A stretch of 64,000 bases of DNA from Verrucomicrobiota bacterium (GTDB lineage: Bacteria > Verrucomicrobiota > Verrucomicrobiia > CAIQCK01), in contig JACRJX010000025.1 in NCBI GenBank assembly GCA_016235595.1, positions 1 through 64,000 on the forward strand, written 5' to 3'. A program made the position numbers and the translations under genes. The notes below the pieces were generated by a model. It did not search any database and had not been told where the DNA came from. It saw nothing but the letters and a program-made list of their open reading frames with translations. Shown one piece after another: positions 19,967-28,638 of this stretch. Every line of letters begins with the position of its first letter. Position 1 is the stretch's first letter.

Positions 19967-21133
19967 CTACTGCGCGATGGGCGTGAACCGCAGCGTCTGG
20001 ATGAGATGTTTCATGTGGGGGTAATACTTCTCAAAGAGCGCTTGGGGCGCGGTGTAGCCGACGCAGTAATAATAAGGCTGCCGCTCGACGATGATCTGAG
20101 TCTGTTCCCAAAGTGTGTCCTTGTCGGGAAGCTTGTAGGTTGCATGCAGATAAACTGTTAAATATTGGTTTTGAAAGTTGTGGGTTTCGTCCTCCACCAA
20201 GCGGTAATCCTGCAGGCGTCTCCATTGGTCAATGACCGTCCGCCTTTGTTGCGATAAGGAACTGGCGGGCGTCATGCTGATGAACTGGAAGTTGACTGTC
20301 ACTCTGTAGTCTTCCGCCCCTTTCGGTCCGGAGAACAGATGGCTGTTGCTCTTGACCTCCGACTCCCAGTGCGCCGGCAACTCCGTGACAAAACCGAACT
20401 TCGGGTTGGCGTAACGGTCGTATCGTACCGCGCCCGCTGCCGCGGGCTGTCCGGTCGTGGCAGCGCCCGGAACATAGCCGGCGGACGACGGAGCCGATGG
20501 CGGCGCTGGCATGGCCGGAGAAGCCGGCTTGTAGGTCTCCTGTGCGGGAGGGGCGGCGGGCGTACCGGGCTTGAAGCTGTCGCCCACTGGCGCGGCCGGA
20601 GCCGGAGTCGCAGCCGGAATTTCCTGGACGGTCGTCGCAGCGGGAGATGTTGCAACGGGCACAGGTTTGGAATCCACAGCCTGTTTCGATTTCCTGGCCT
20701 GGCTGCCGATGATTGCCAGCACAACCAGCAACACCACGAGCAGCACAAACCCGATCACCCCTCCGATGAGACAGCCCACCCACTTGAAAGAAGATTTCCG
20801 CGGAACTGCCGGCGACGCCGTCGGAGAAGCGGCCGTCGGCACTTCGACCACCGGCGCGCCACAAGAACTGCAGAACTTCGCACCCGGCGGCAGCGCTGTG
20901 CCGCACTTCGAGCATGGCCTGGGACCCGGCACGGAAGATATGATCGGTGGTAGCGCCGTTGGCTGTGGGGGAACTGGTTGATCGGGTGCGTTGAGGTTGA
21001 TGATCTCTCTCTCGGCGTTATAAACATTATCCACCATGAACTCTATCGGTCGGTCCTTGGCGTTGCGATACGTCGCTTTTTTCGCGCCGTATCTGACAAT
21101 GTTGAGCTTCCTCAGAATATCCATGAGTGACAT
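19967..21133 (-). CDS. Zinc-ribbon, single-pass membrane protein with PsbP/DUF1795-like tail
   Basis: 388 residues from ATG 21133 with AGGAG seven bases upstream. Residues about 75-95 are a double-CxxC zinc ribbon (CSKCGTALPPGAKFCSSCG). Residues about 120-145 (CLIGGVIGFVLLVVLLVVLAIIGS) form one membrane helix. A long Pro/Ala/Thr-rich spacer follows, then a folded C-terminal domain (NPKFGFVTELPAHWESEV, then QQRRTVIDQW and YCVGYTAPQALFEKYYP) resembling PsbP/DUF1795-like domains found after signal peptides or zinc ribbons. The zinc ribbon would face the cytoplasm and the tail the periplasm. Function is unknown. Confidence 0.65.
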   Translation of the reverse strand: MSLMDILRKLNIVRYGAKKATYRNAKDRPIEFMVDNVYNAEREIINLNAPDQPVPPQPTALPPIISSVPGPRPCSKCGTALPPGAKFCSSCGAPVVEVPTAASPTASPAVPRKSSFKWVGCLIGGVIGFVLLVVLLVVLAIIGSQARKSKQAVDSKPVPVATSPAATTVQEIPAATPAPAAPVGDSFKPGTPAAPPAQETYKPASPAMPAPPSAPSSAGYVPGAATTGQPAAAGAVRYDRYANPKFGFVTELPAHWESEVKSNSHLFSGPKGAEDYRVTVNFQFISMTPASSLSQQRRTVIDQWRRLQDYRLVEDETHNFQNQYLTVYLHATYKLPDKDTLWEQTQIIVERQPYYYCVGYTAPQALFEKYYPHMKHLIQTLRFTPIAQ

Positions 21134-21505
21134 GGCAAGGCTCCTTCCGTGTGGTCGCGCGATCTGATGACACCGCTCGTTCGCTCTCATGAACCGAACA
21201 CCCGGCATCGCCCGAAGTCAAGTGTGATGCGACAGCGAGATGGGAACGCCCCAGTCTTCTCGCAACCCCACCATATCCCTCATTTGCCTTGACGCCTTCC
21301 GACGATTTCGATACCCGGTCATGAGCGCTGCATTCTGGAATCGCGCCCGTCACACTTTTCGACTGCCGTTTACAGGTGCGATTCGATACTGTTCTCGTCA
21401 GTCCAAGGGAAAAACCGTATTATTTATTGAACTAACGCAAGATCAACCGCCCCGTCTCAAGAGTGATGGGGCACCCGGAATCCCAAAGGGCAGGCAAATT
21501 TTCGT
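21134..21505. other. Divergent intergenic region
   Basis: 372 bases between a leftward gene (start 21133) and a rightward methyltransferase gene (start 21506). It is locally A/T-rich near 21415-21435 (CGTATTATTTATTGAAC), which may include a -10 element for the methyltransferase. An open plus frame at 21240-21509 has no family resemblance. Nothing else was recognised. Confidence 0.45.
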
Positions 21506-22648
21506 ATGAATCCAAACACACAACCCTCAATGCTCGACCGGTATGGCGCATTCAAGACCATCCTTTGCTGTCCGATGACCCAAGGTCCGCTCAGACTGGT
21601 TGGCATTGACGAACTCTTGTCTTACCTGTCCGATGTTGAACGCAAACGGGTGAGCCGTGATACCATAGGCGCATTCATTTCCGACGCTCATGGTCGGGCA
21701 TACCCCGTGACGGAACGAGTGGCCAATTTTCTGGAACAGGATTCGTTGGCAATCGAGAATCGATCTCAAACAGGCGTCCCGATCGCCGGGACAGTTGCAG
21801 CCGATGACGGCATAAAACGAAGCGTGAAGGACTGGTATGACCAGTTCGGCTGGAAGAAAAACGATTCAGGTTCCTACATAGATACCGCGATTTTTTCCCA
21901 AAGCGCGCCTGCCGGACACGGACTATATGAGATGATGTCACACCTCGCGATCCTGGACCGCTTGAAGGGCGGGGAATTCGTCCTCGACGCCGCCAGTGGC
22001 GCCATTCCACATCCGGAGTATCTGTCCTTCTCCTGGTTCTTCAAGACTCGAGTCTGTGTTGATATGTCCAGCACCGGTCTTGTGGAAGCCCATGCCAAGC
22101 TGCGGCCGTCCGACTTCTGTTGCATGGCAGATATCTGTCACCTCCCCTTCCGCAACGAGACGTTTGATGGCGTCGTCTCCGGCTACACGATCCAGCACAT
22201 CCCGGAATCGCAGCAAATCCCAGCCATTAAAGAACTCTACCGAGTCCTGAAGCCTGACACTCACCTATGCATACTGACAGAGACTCAAACTTCAACATCG
22301 AGAGACTTCCTGTTGCGCATTCTCAACAAGCTTTCGAGAATGTTCCGGCCAGTTCGCCCGGCGCCCCCGGCCAACGTCGTGGAATCGGAGAAGAATCCAC
22401 CTCACCCGCTTTACTGTCAGCTTCGAACATTGGCTTGGTGGAAGGCCATTGCCGGGGAGTTGACGAAAAGCTATTCGACCGAATCGTTGCGAATCTTCAG
22501 CAAGTCAGAGTTTGAGACTTTCTTTGAGAAATCGAACCGTGCTGCCAAATGGTTGCGGATAATCGAAAGCGTTTTCCCGCACTGGACGGCGAACCTGAGC
22601 ATTTATTGTCTCATCGACATCTACAAAACACCCGGCAGCAAGAGATGA
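21506..22648 (+). CDS. SAM-dependent methyltransferase (class I, Methyltransf_11-like)
   Basis: 380 residues. An N-terminal Trm112-like stretch (LCCPMTQGPLRLV, then ISDAHGRAYPVTERVANFL) precedes the Rossmann methyltransferase: FVLDAASGAIPHPEYL (motif I, though the usual E/D-x-G-x-G is altered to DAASGA), CVDMSSTGL (acidic residue after strand 2), ADICHLPFRNETFDGVVSGY (motif post II/III) and KELYRVLKPD (motif post III). The product probably methylates a small molecule or lipid in the cytoplasm. A shortened relic of a close paralogue lies at 45929-46021. The ATG has no strong Shine-Dalgarno sequence. Confidence 0.75.
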   Translation: MNPNTQPSMLDRYGAFKTILCCPMTQGPLRLVGIDELLSYLSDVERKRVSRDTIGAFISDAHGRAYPVTERVANFLEQDSLAIENRSQTGVPIAGTVAADDGIKRSVKDWYDQFGWKKNDSGSYIDTAIFSQSAPAGHGLYEMMSHLAILDRLKGGEFVLDAASGAIPHPEYLSFSWFFKTRVCVDMSSTGLVEAHAKLRPSDFCCMADICHLPFRNETFDGVVSGYTIQHIPESQQIPAIKELYRVLKPDTHLCILTETQTSTSRDFLLRILNKLSRMFRPVRPAPPANVVESEKNPPHPLYCQLRTLAWWKAIAGELTKSYSTESLRIFSKSEFETFFEKSNRAAKWLRIIESVFPHWTANLSIYCLIDIYKTPGSKR

Positions 22649-22724
22649 CTCACCTTTGAGGCAGGCGCGCCCTTTGGTCCGTCGCCGGTCTTCGGTTCCC
22701 TGCCCCATGCAGGCGGCGAGGCGT

Positions 22725-23162
22725 TCAGGCCGGCACGAACGGCGAATCGCCATCCAAGGGCCACCATTCACGGAGATGGAAATCGTTGATAACGGTTTTG
22801 TAAACGCCGGCGGCATGGAGCAACTCGCTGGCGGGACCGCCGCTGGGGCGCGTGTAGTGTTCGAGAAGCCCATACACAACGGCGGCTTCCTGCAGCCTGT
22901 ATATGGAGGCGAGAGCAAGACGCTGGCGGTGCGGGCGTTCGAACCAACGCGGGCGGCTGGCGCGGACGCGCTCGTCGGCAGTCGCAAACTCGCCGATCTC
23001 ATCCGCGTAGTCGTCGAGCCATAGAATCCAACCGTCGAGACCGAGCGTGCGCAGGTCGTCGCGCAGCTCGTCCACCAGGTTGCGATTGGAAAACTCGGTC
23101 TCGCGCAACTGCTCGATCATCTCGTTGCAGGTCCCGCGGTGCCATGTGTAGGTTTCTTCCAT
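22725..23162 (-). CDS. Hypothetical cytoplasmic protein
   Basis: 145 residues from ATG 23162. The longer frame upstream reads through the ATTCG-type repeats and is rejected. The protein is acidic and helical with many Trp/Arg pairs (MEETYTWHRGTCNEMIEQLR, then WILWLDDYADEIGEFATADE, then YRLQEAAVVYGLLEHYTRP). No signal peptide or membrane segment was seen. I do not recognise a family. It ends 76 bases after the convergent methyltransferase and lies directly downstream of the repeat cluster at 23229-23389. Confidence 0.55.
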   Translation of the reverse strand: MEETYTWHRGTCNEMIEQLRETEFSNRNLVDELRDDLRTLGLDGWILWLDDYADEIGEFATADERVRASRPRWFERPHRQRLALASIYRLQEAAVVYGLLEHYTRPSGGPASELLHAAGVYKTVINDFHLREWWPLDGDSPFVPA

Positions 23163-23228
23163 ATCGCCACCAGTCTGCCACGAGCGGAGACCGCATTCAA
23201 GAACGAGGTGAGGCAGAAGGCGGCAAGC

Positions 23229-23389
23229 GGGAAGCGGCAAGCGTAATTCGGGAATCGGGAATCGTAATCCGTGATTCGTAACTCGGGAATCTCGAATCTC
23301 GAATCTCGAACCTCGAATCCCGTTTCGTGTTTCCCCCAAACTCTTAACTCCTAACTTTCCTGCCCCCTTCTTCCCGCTTGCCGCTTCCC
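23229..23389. repeat. Intergenic ATTCG/TCGAAT repeat cluster bounded by 15-base inverted repeats
   Basis: The ends are GGGAAGCGGCAAGCG (23229-23243) and its exact reverse complement (23375-23389). Between them lie many near-copies of short words such as GGAATC, TCGAATC and GATTCGTAA. Similar word-repeats occur at 31905-32075 and 34052-34141, always between genes. Confidence 0.7.
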
Positions 23390-23406
23390 ATCGATCTTGC
23401 CGGCCC

Positions 23407-23946
23407 CTATTTCTTGATGACCTCCAGCACCTTCTTCTTGATCGTGGCGAAGTCGCTCTTCGGGTCAACAACGCCGAAGTTCGCGTGCACGTCTCCAATC
23501 ATTTGCCCGATGGCAGCCGAGAGCAACTCGCCATTGAGATAAGCCAGCTCAAAATCCAGCATCCGGACAAGCTCGGGCTCGGCGCTCGTCGTCCAGATGC
23601 GGAAGCTGTAGGGGCGCACGATGCCGTCCTTTTTGTCAGCCCGCTCCCCCGCGCCCATGTTGTAATGAACCTCTATCCGGCAGGCGTTCGCCGTGAAGGA
23701 GCCCAGGCTCATCCAGGCGAGCTTGTTGCCCGCTGCCTTGAACTTGGCCAGCGCAACCGCCGCGTGGTCCACGGCTTCCTGCTCCCTGCCCCTGGCGAAC
23801 AACGCCTGGCACTTCCGGTAATGCAGCATGGGATCGCCGGGAGCGACCTTCAGGGCGGCTTCGATTTTGTCCAGGTCGCGGAGCGGCTCGTCCGCTGCGA
23901 TCAAAGGAAGCGCCATAATGACCAACAGGAACGTGAGCGTTTTCAT
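23407..23946 (-). CDS. Exported hypothetical protein with TPR-like segment
   Basis: 179 residues from ATG 23946. The N-terminus MKTLTFLLVIMALPLIAAD is a signal peptide. Residues about 25-75 (DKIEAALKVAPGDPMLHYRK, then GREQEAVDHAAVALAKFKA) look like a TPR-type helical hairpin. The remainder (RIEVHYNMGAGERADK, then LELAYLNGE-like and IGDVHANFGVVDPKSDFATIKKK) is not recognised. It is probably periplasmic. A longer start (24000) lacks a ribosome site. Confidence 0.6.
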   Translation of the reverse strand: MKTLTFLLVIMALPLIAADEPLRDLDKIEAALKVAPGDPMLHYRKCQALFARGREQEAVDHAAVALAKFKAAGNKLAWMSLGSFTANACRIEVHYNMGAGERADKKDGIVRPYSFRIWTTSAEPELVRMLDFELAYLNGELLSAAIGQMIGDVHANFGVVDPKSDFATIKKKVLEVIKK

Positions 23947-24349
23947 GGAGTGACCGAGGTCGAGCATTCTTAATGAGACAAAGTTTTCGTCACAAGACAA
24001 AGCCGGAAGCAGTGCCCAGCTCCGCCCACTGCGCCGCCAGTCTCCCGCCAGTTGCGCCCCGCGTCAAGCCGCCCCTTCTGGCTTTGCTCGTTCCAGCTTC
24101 CGCATGGCCCTTTGCCACCGTCGGCCAAGCGCACCGACAGGTGAAATGGTTTTTCTTGCGTTGACGGGCATGGGCATCGGCGTAGGATACGCAAGCGGTG
24201 TAACATGTCAGCGGAAGTCCAACGGACGCAGCTTGGAAGCACCTCCAGCAAGGGAGCATTGGAGATAACTGACCCGTTCACTCCGTTTGCACGTCACCAC
24301 CCAGGTTTCCACCCCTACCGTTCCTGCATCGTTCCCCAAGGAGGTCATC
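23947..24349. other. Divergent intergenic region
   Basis: About 400 bases between the leftward gene starting at 23946 and the rightward fucose-isomerase-like gene. Frames on both strands here (for example around 23970-24281) are unlike proteins. It contains one plausible promoter (24161-24188) and the strong AAGGAGGT ribosome site just before 24350. Confidence 0.5.
24161..24188 (+). promoter_or_regulatory. Possible sigma-70-type promoter for the candidate selenoprotein gene
   Basis: TTGACG (24161-24166) and TAGGAT (24183-24188) are separated by 16 bases. They match the consensus at five and four of six positions. Transcription would begin about 155 bases before the ATG at 24350. This is found by eye only. 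Confidence 0.3.
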
Positions 24350-25891
24350 ATGTCTGATATGACTCGTCGCACTTTTGTGCAGGCTTCGTCTGTCGCGATA
24401 GGCGCCTGCGCGGCGGCTGCGCCCGGCGCCGCGCAAGCATCGGACCGCAGCAAACAACGCGGTGAGCGCGCGAAGGTTTATATGGTGATGTTCGGCACTG
24501 CGCCCTCGCAAGATGACACCGACCTCAGACCCATGACCCACGCGGAGATCATCCAACGGTTGCAGCGAGATTGCGACGGCGTGGATTTCACCGTCCGGGA
24601 CATGACCGCAGGGGCAAGGCTTGACGCGGTGCTCGCCGAAATCAAGGACCTCAAGCGGCAGCAATTTGACGGGGTCATCATCTATGGCTGCCCGAGGGAA
24701 TACGACCTGTTGAGGAGCGGTCTGCCGACCATCAACGTGGCGGTGCTGAACGACTTCATGAATATTCCCTTCCCGTTGTATCGGCAGAACCACACCATCG
24801 GTGCGATGCTTGACCCGTGGCGATTCTGCGCCGACCCCAACGTTTCCGAGAAGATGTTTCTCGACCTGATCGCCAAGGTGAAGTTGATTCGCGCGCTCAA
24901 GCGCATGAAGAGCGAGCACATCCTCACCGTGACCGATTCGCCCCACGTGAATGTGATCTACGGCGACGTGCGAAAGAACCCGCCGCCGGACTACAACGAA
25001 CAGATTCTCGGCGCGATTGACCAGACGTTCGGCACCCATGTGACGAAAATCGGCACCAAGGAAGTCGTCGAGGACCCGTATATCCGCGACCTCTGGAAGA
25101 ATGAGAGCCGTGAGGCCAACGAGATTGCCCAGCGCTGGATTCGCAACGCGGAAGCGATGTTCGGCACCATCGAATCGGAGGTGGTCCGATCGGCGAAGGT
25201 GTATCTGGCAATGAAGTGGCTGATGGAACGGTACGATGCCACGGCGATGGCCTATCACATTCGCACGCTCGTCCCAAATCCGCGGCGCGAGGACTACATC
25301 GTTCCATGCCCGGCGACATCCGAGTTTCAACTGCACAACGTGGTCGCCAAGTGCCAGTCGCATCTGAATATCCTGCTGTCGGAGATGATGCTGCAATACG
25401 CCTACGGCCGGCCGAGCATGTTGGGCGACTTTGCCGTGGACACCTACAACAACACCTCGTGCGTGCAGCACTGTGAGGGGCCGTGGAATGCCTGGGGCGA
25501 CCAGCGGCGTGTGTCCTACAAAATCAGGGATCATCGGGAGCGGCCCGTGCGAAAGCGCTCGCTGCCGGGCGTGGGGGTTGGTTGGTGCAACTTATATCCT
25601 CCCAACGAGCCGGTGACGATGTGGCAGCTCGACGTGCTCTCCAAAGAGGTGCTGGTCCACACAGGCCGGACCGTGCCGATGTATAAAGGGCGTATCAAAT
25701 ATCGGGATCACTTCTACGACATGATGTGACGGACCAAAATCGTGGCGTCGGTCGACGCCAAAAAAGTTCAGCGTTACATTTACCCCGACAAATACGGTGT
25801 TCACCGGTGCGCCACGTTTGGCGACTTCCGCGAGACCCTCAAGGACATCGCCAGCCTGCTCGGTTTTACAGCGATCGAAGAAGACCGGTAG
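24350..25891 (+). CDS. Tat-exported L-fucose-isomerase-like protein, candidate selenoprotein (in-frame TGA at 25727)
   Basis: Start ATG 24350 has AAGGAGGT four bases upstream. A twin-arginine signal (TRRTFVQASS) opens the protein. The body resembles the fucose/arabinose isomerase fold; the C-terminal part (NVVAKCQSHLNILLSEMMLQ, then YGRPSMLGDFAVD and VQHCEGPWNAWGD) matches the family's C-terminal domain. Codon 460 is TGA (25727-25729), but the same frame continues for 53 codons to TAG 25889-25891. That extension (RTKIVASVDAKKVQRYIY, then FGDFRETLKDIASLLGF) looks like the normal end of this family, where I recall a Cys-Arg-Thr-Lys at this point. A hairpin with a GGUC loop follows the TGA. Selenocysteine insertion is therefore proposed; a nonsense mutation is the alternative, giving a 459-residue product. 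Isomerase activity itself is not shown. Confidence 0.7.
25743..25760 (+). promoter_or_regulatory. Candidate bacterial SECIS hairpin
   Basis: TGGCGTC (25743-25749) pairs with GACGCCA (25754-25760), leaving a four-base apical loop GGTC. The loop begins 20 bases after the TGA, close to the 18 bases in E. coli fdhF as I remember it, where the loop also contains GGUC. A small stable stem with G in the first loop positions at this distance fits the published bacterial SECIS model. Confidence 0.55.
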
Positions 25892-25958
25892 CACGCGCGA
25901 CACTGCGACTTCTCCCGGTCGCCGGTTCGGCAGCCCTGTCCTCCGTTGCGTTCGTCAC

Positions 25959-26474
25959 CTATCGCCGCCGGGTGCCGGACTCCTCCTCGATCGGCGTCAG
26001 CTTTTCAAAGTCGATGTTGAAGTTTACAGGAACAGTTTTCTGAGCCACGACTTTGCCATCAATCAACACCTGCGCGCCGTAGCCCAGGATGGATTCCCCG
26101 TGCTTGCCAATGAACTCGTATTCCCTGCCACGTGTTTGGATCGGCTGCGTCTCCACGATCTTTTCTTTCAGCGGTTGAATGTCGATGGTTTCTTCCGCAC
26201 CGTAAGTAACCGGACGCCTGCTGCTATACGAATTCTGCTGAACCATGCCCCATCGCACTTTGACGCCTGTGAGGGGCCGCGCGCTCACGTTGTTCACGAC
26301 AATGCGCAGGCTGGAGCTGACAAAATAATCGGCCGCATTTCCATAGCCGGCACTGACTTGTTTCTTCTTCTTGTTCAGTGTCATGCTGAATTGCACCGGA
26401 ATGGGACCCGTCTGAGCGTGAATGGGGGCCGCCAAGGCAAGTACAACCGAAAGTAGAATCAGACGCTTCATCAT
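25959..26474 (-). CDS. Exported hypothetical protein
   Basis: 171 residues; GGAG lies eight bases before ATG 26474 (a second ATG follows immediately). A signal peptide is clear (KRLILLSVVLALAAPIHAQ). The mature part is beta-rich (VQFSMTLNKKKKQVSAGY, then LRIVVNNVSARPLTGVKVRW and EYEFIGKHGESILGYGAQVL), consistent with an immunoglobulin-like or FxLYD-type periplasmic domain. I do not recognise the family. It converges with the candidate selenoprotein gene, 67 bases from its TAG. Confidence 0.6.
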   Translation of the reverse strand: MMKRLILLSVVLALAAPIHAQTGPIPVQFSMTLNKKKKQVSAGYGNAADYFVSSSLRIVVNNVSARPLTGVKVRWGMVQQNSYSSRRPVTYGAEETIDIQPLKEKIVETQPIQTRGREYEFIGKHGESILGYGAQVLIDGKVVAQKTVPVNFNIDFEKLTPIEEESGTRRR

Positions 26475-26653
26475 TATATGTTCTCCATTGATGCCAACGA
26501 AAGCGTTTCCTGGCCTCGTTCCCTCGAACCAACGACTGCGAAGCTCTCGTTGATCAGCGCATCGAATCCTACGCCGCCCCCCACGTCCGTCAAGGGAAAG
26601 CTCATCTTAAGTACGGTCGCCGCCCCGGATATCAGGACTGAACACCCCCCTAT

Positions 26654-27196
26654 TCATGCCTCGCTCCCCTCTCCCCGGCTCCAGCGTCTGATCGCAGCCA
26701 CTTCCTCCGGCGGGATTCCCAGCGAAACCAGAAACTCGTCATGTCCCTCCGGCGCGCGCCGCTCGAACTCCACATGCCACTGCTTCCGGCCGTTTTCGTC
26801 CATGCCCGCTGCCTGCAGCATCTCAACCCACAACTGTTTGTCGACCGCACGCGGAAGTTTCCCCGAAGCAATGCGCCTCAACATCCCCGCCAAAAGCCGC
26901 TGTTGGTTTCTCAAACCCAGAATGCTCGCAGCCGTCTCGCGCATACGCCGCTCCACCAACCTCGCGCCCGGTTTGCCACCCGACGACAACACGGCGCGGA
27001 TTTCCTTCAGCGTCAGGCCCGCCTCCCGGAAATGGCATATCCGCTCCAGCCGCCGATGATCCTTGTCCGTGTAGCAGCGATAGCCCGAACCCGTTCGTCC
27101 CGAAGGCGGCAACAGCCCCAACCGGTCGTAATACAACAACGTGCTGCGTGACAGGCCAAAGGCCCGGGCAAGTTTTGAAATCGAGCAGGTTTTCAT
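26654..27196 (-). CDS. MerR-family transcriptional regulator
   Basis: 180 residues from ATG 27196 (GTG directly before it is an alternative). The N-terminus is a MerR winged helix-turn-helix: CSISKLARAFGLSRSTLLYY, then DRLGLLPP, SGYRCYTDKD and REAGLTLKEIRAVL. A coiled linker leads to a C-terminal domain of about 45 residues (AAGMDENGRKQWHVEFER, then GHDEFLVSLGIPPEEVAAIR). That domain recurs as the separate 61-residue protein encoded just upstream at 27254-27439. No metal-binding cysteine pattern is present, so a small-molecule or protein signal is more likely than a metal. Confidence 0.85.
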   Translation of the reverse strand: MKTCSISKLARAFGLSRSTLLYYDRLGLLPPSGRTGSGYRCYTDKDHRRLERICHFREAGLTLKEIRAVLSSGGKPGARLVERRMRETAASILGLRNQQRLLAGMLRRIASGKLPRAVDKQLWVEMLQAAGMDENGRKQWHVEFERRAPEGHDEFLVSLGIPPEEVAAIRRWSRGEGSEA

Positions 27197-27253
27197 CACC
27201 GTCAGGCAGTGGAGGGTGGCAGCGCGCCCGGCGCCACCACCCCCGCGTGCCGA

Positions 27254-27439
27254 TTATTTGCTTGCGGCCCGGATTCGATCAATCTCTTTCGGCGGCAGGC
27301 CCAGCCACTCCAGAAAACCCTGGTGTCCGTCCGGGTGGCGGGTCTCGAACACTTTGTGCCATTGCTGCATCTGCGCCTGGTCCAGGCCAATCTCCCGATA
27401 CATGGCAATCCATTCATTCACATTCACGTTTTTCTTCAT
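27254..27439 (-). CDS. Small free-standing copy of the MerR C-terminal domain
   Basis: 61 residues. ATG 27439 is preceded by GAGAGG at a short distance. Residues 17-58 (EIGLDQAQMQQWHKVFETR, then DGHQGFLEWLGLPPKEIDRI) align with the end of the neighbouring MerR protein (QWH, FExR, P/D-x-GH, FL, LG-x-PP-x-E-x-x-x-IR). The gene lies 57 bases upstream of the regulator on the same strand, so it is probably co-transcribed. It may modulate the regulator by domain competition or pairing; this is inference. Confidence 0.7.
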   Translation of the reverse strand: MKKNVNVNEWIAMYREIGLDQAQMQQWHKVFETRHPDGHQGFLEWLGLPPKEIDRIRAASK

Positions 27440-27747
27440 AGGTCCTCTCGCGTCCAGCGTTAATGGTTCAGTTTAGTCACGGCCACAGGGTCATGACGTA
27501 GGAAACGCTAAGGTGTGAAGCAATAGACAGGTCAACACCCGGTTGCAGATTTTTTCGACAGCACAACTCCCGGCAAAAGCAGAGCAGAACGGAGCACGTC
27601 AAGGCGAGAGTCGGCATCAAAGCGGCATAAGCTTCCAGCCTGTCCCGTCATTCATCAATGGACAGGCAGGATGTCTGTCCTACTCCGCCTCATCCGCCGG
27701 AGGACCAAAAGCCATCGCGCCCCAAGGTCGTAATCCACCCGCAGAGA
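27440..27747. other. Gene-free interval with one dispersed repeat
   Basis: 308 bases upstream of the small MerR-domain gene. It contains the palindromic repeat at 27641-27684. Plus-strand frames here are not protein-like. The promoter of the MerR operon should lie near 27450-27520, but no clear boxes were seen. Confidence 0.45.
27641..27684. repeat. Dispersed 44-base palindromic repeat, copy 1
   Basis: It begins TGTCCCGTCATTCATCAATG and ends with a small palindrome (GGACAGGC...CTGTCC) then TACT. A second copy at 39899-39942 matches at about 37 of 44 positions in the same orientation. Confidence 0.6.
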
Positions 27748-28368
27748 CTATGACGGACTTCGGCCAATCCGCCTGACACACTTGAAAAGCGCCAAGAGCA
27801 CCAGCACCACTATGATCGCCCCGCCGACATAAGGGTTCGCATGCAAGAAAGCAAAGAAGCTGCCCGTGCCGCCCGAGAGGCCCAGCTTCTGCTCGCAACG
27901 GCCGATGATCCGATACAGCCTGTTGATCTCCAACATTTCGGCTTCGGTGAGCTTCTTCTTCGGTAGGGACAGATCCGCATAGAAGTATTTGGTATTCGGA
28001 TTGAACTCCAACTGCGGGCCCATGAACACCACGCCGGCGTTCAGTTTCGACGTGACGTAGGGATACTTGTCGTAAATCAGTTGCTGGGTGGTGCGCACAT
28101 CGACGTTGTTGAAGTCGGGCTTGCCCGCTCCTTCGTGAAACCAACCATCATCGAAGACAGCGGCTCGCGTGTTCCTTCCCATCAGCCGGGTCACCGGCTG
28201 GTTGACAATCCGGCGGACCTGTTCCATCGCCTGCTCCATCTCCGCCCGCACCGCGGCCGCTGAATCCGTGGAACTGCCCGGGGCCGGCGTCTCGCCCGCC
28301 CACGCCGTTGCGCCCGCCATCGTCCCCGCCATCGCCAGCCACAACAAGTCTCGGATGATCGTCTTCAT
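27748..28368 (-). CDS. Exported/membrane-anchored hypothetical protein
   Basis: 206 residues from ATG 28368, with AGAGGAAGG immediately upstream. A signal peptide (IIRDLLWLAMAGTMAGATAWA) is followed by a helical segment (AEMEQAMEQVRRIVNQPVTR), a middle part with FDDGWFHEGAGKPDFNNVDV and FADLSLPKKK-like sequence, and a C-terminal membrane helix (YVGGAIIVVLVLLALFKCVRR) with a basic end. The chain would be periplasmic with a C-terminal anchor. No family recognised. Confidence 0.6.
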   Translation of the reverse strand: MKTIIRDLLWLAMAGTMAGATAWAGETPAPGSSTDSAAAVRAEMEQAMEQVRRIVNQPVTRLMGRNTRAAVFDDGWFHEGAGKPDFNNVDVRTTQQLIYDKYPYVTSKLNAGVVFMGPQLEFNPNTKYFYADLSLPKKKLTEAEMLEINRLYRIIGRCEQKLGLSGGTGSFFAFLHANPYVGGAIIVVLVLLALFKCVRRIGRSPS

Positions 28369-28638
28369 GCCTTCCTCTTTTCTTTCGCGTCCAGCCTCGG
28401 GAGCATTGTCCACATCCAGTCACATTCTGTAAAGCCAAGGCTGGCAAGCGTTGCAGGCCACGTCCCCGATGCGACGATGGGTCCATCAACATTAAGCTGG
28501 CTCGGGTGGCCAGGCCCCACCGCGTTGCATCGGTTCGGCAATGCAATGACTCAACTCCGCGGGCATGCGAATCTCGAACCCGAACTTCCCGCTTCCCCCT
28601 TCCAGCCCGCCTCCCGCCCCTCCTCAGTGCATCATCTC

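Noticed and set aside
24278..25534. 418-codon minus frame
   Set aside because: Antisense to the well-supported fucose-isomerase-like gene; His/Val/Arg-rich shadow.
25727..25729. Genome-wide reassignment of TGA to an amino acid
   Set aside because: TGA properly ends many other genes here, for example the CE4 deacetylase at 10705-10707 and the DUF610-type gene at 10673-10675.
28369..28638. Extra gene upstream of 27748-28368
   Set aside because: Frames overlap repeat-like words and have no ribosome site.
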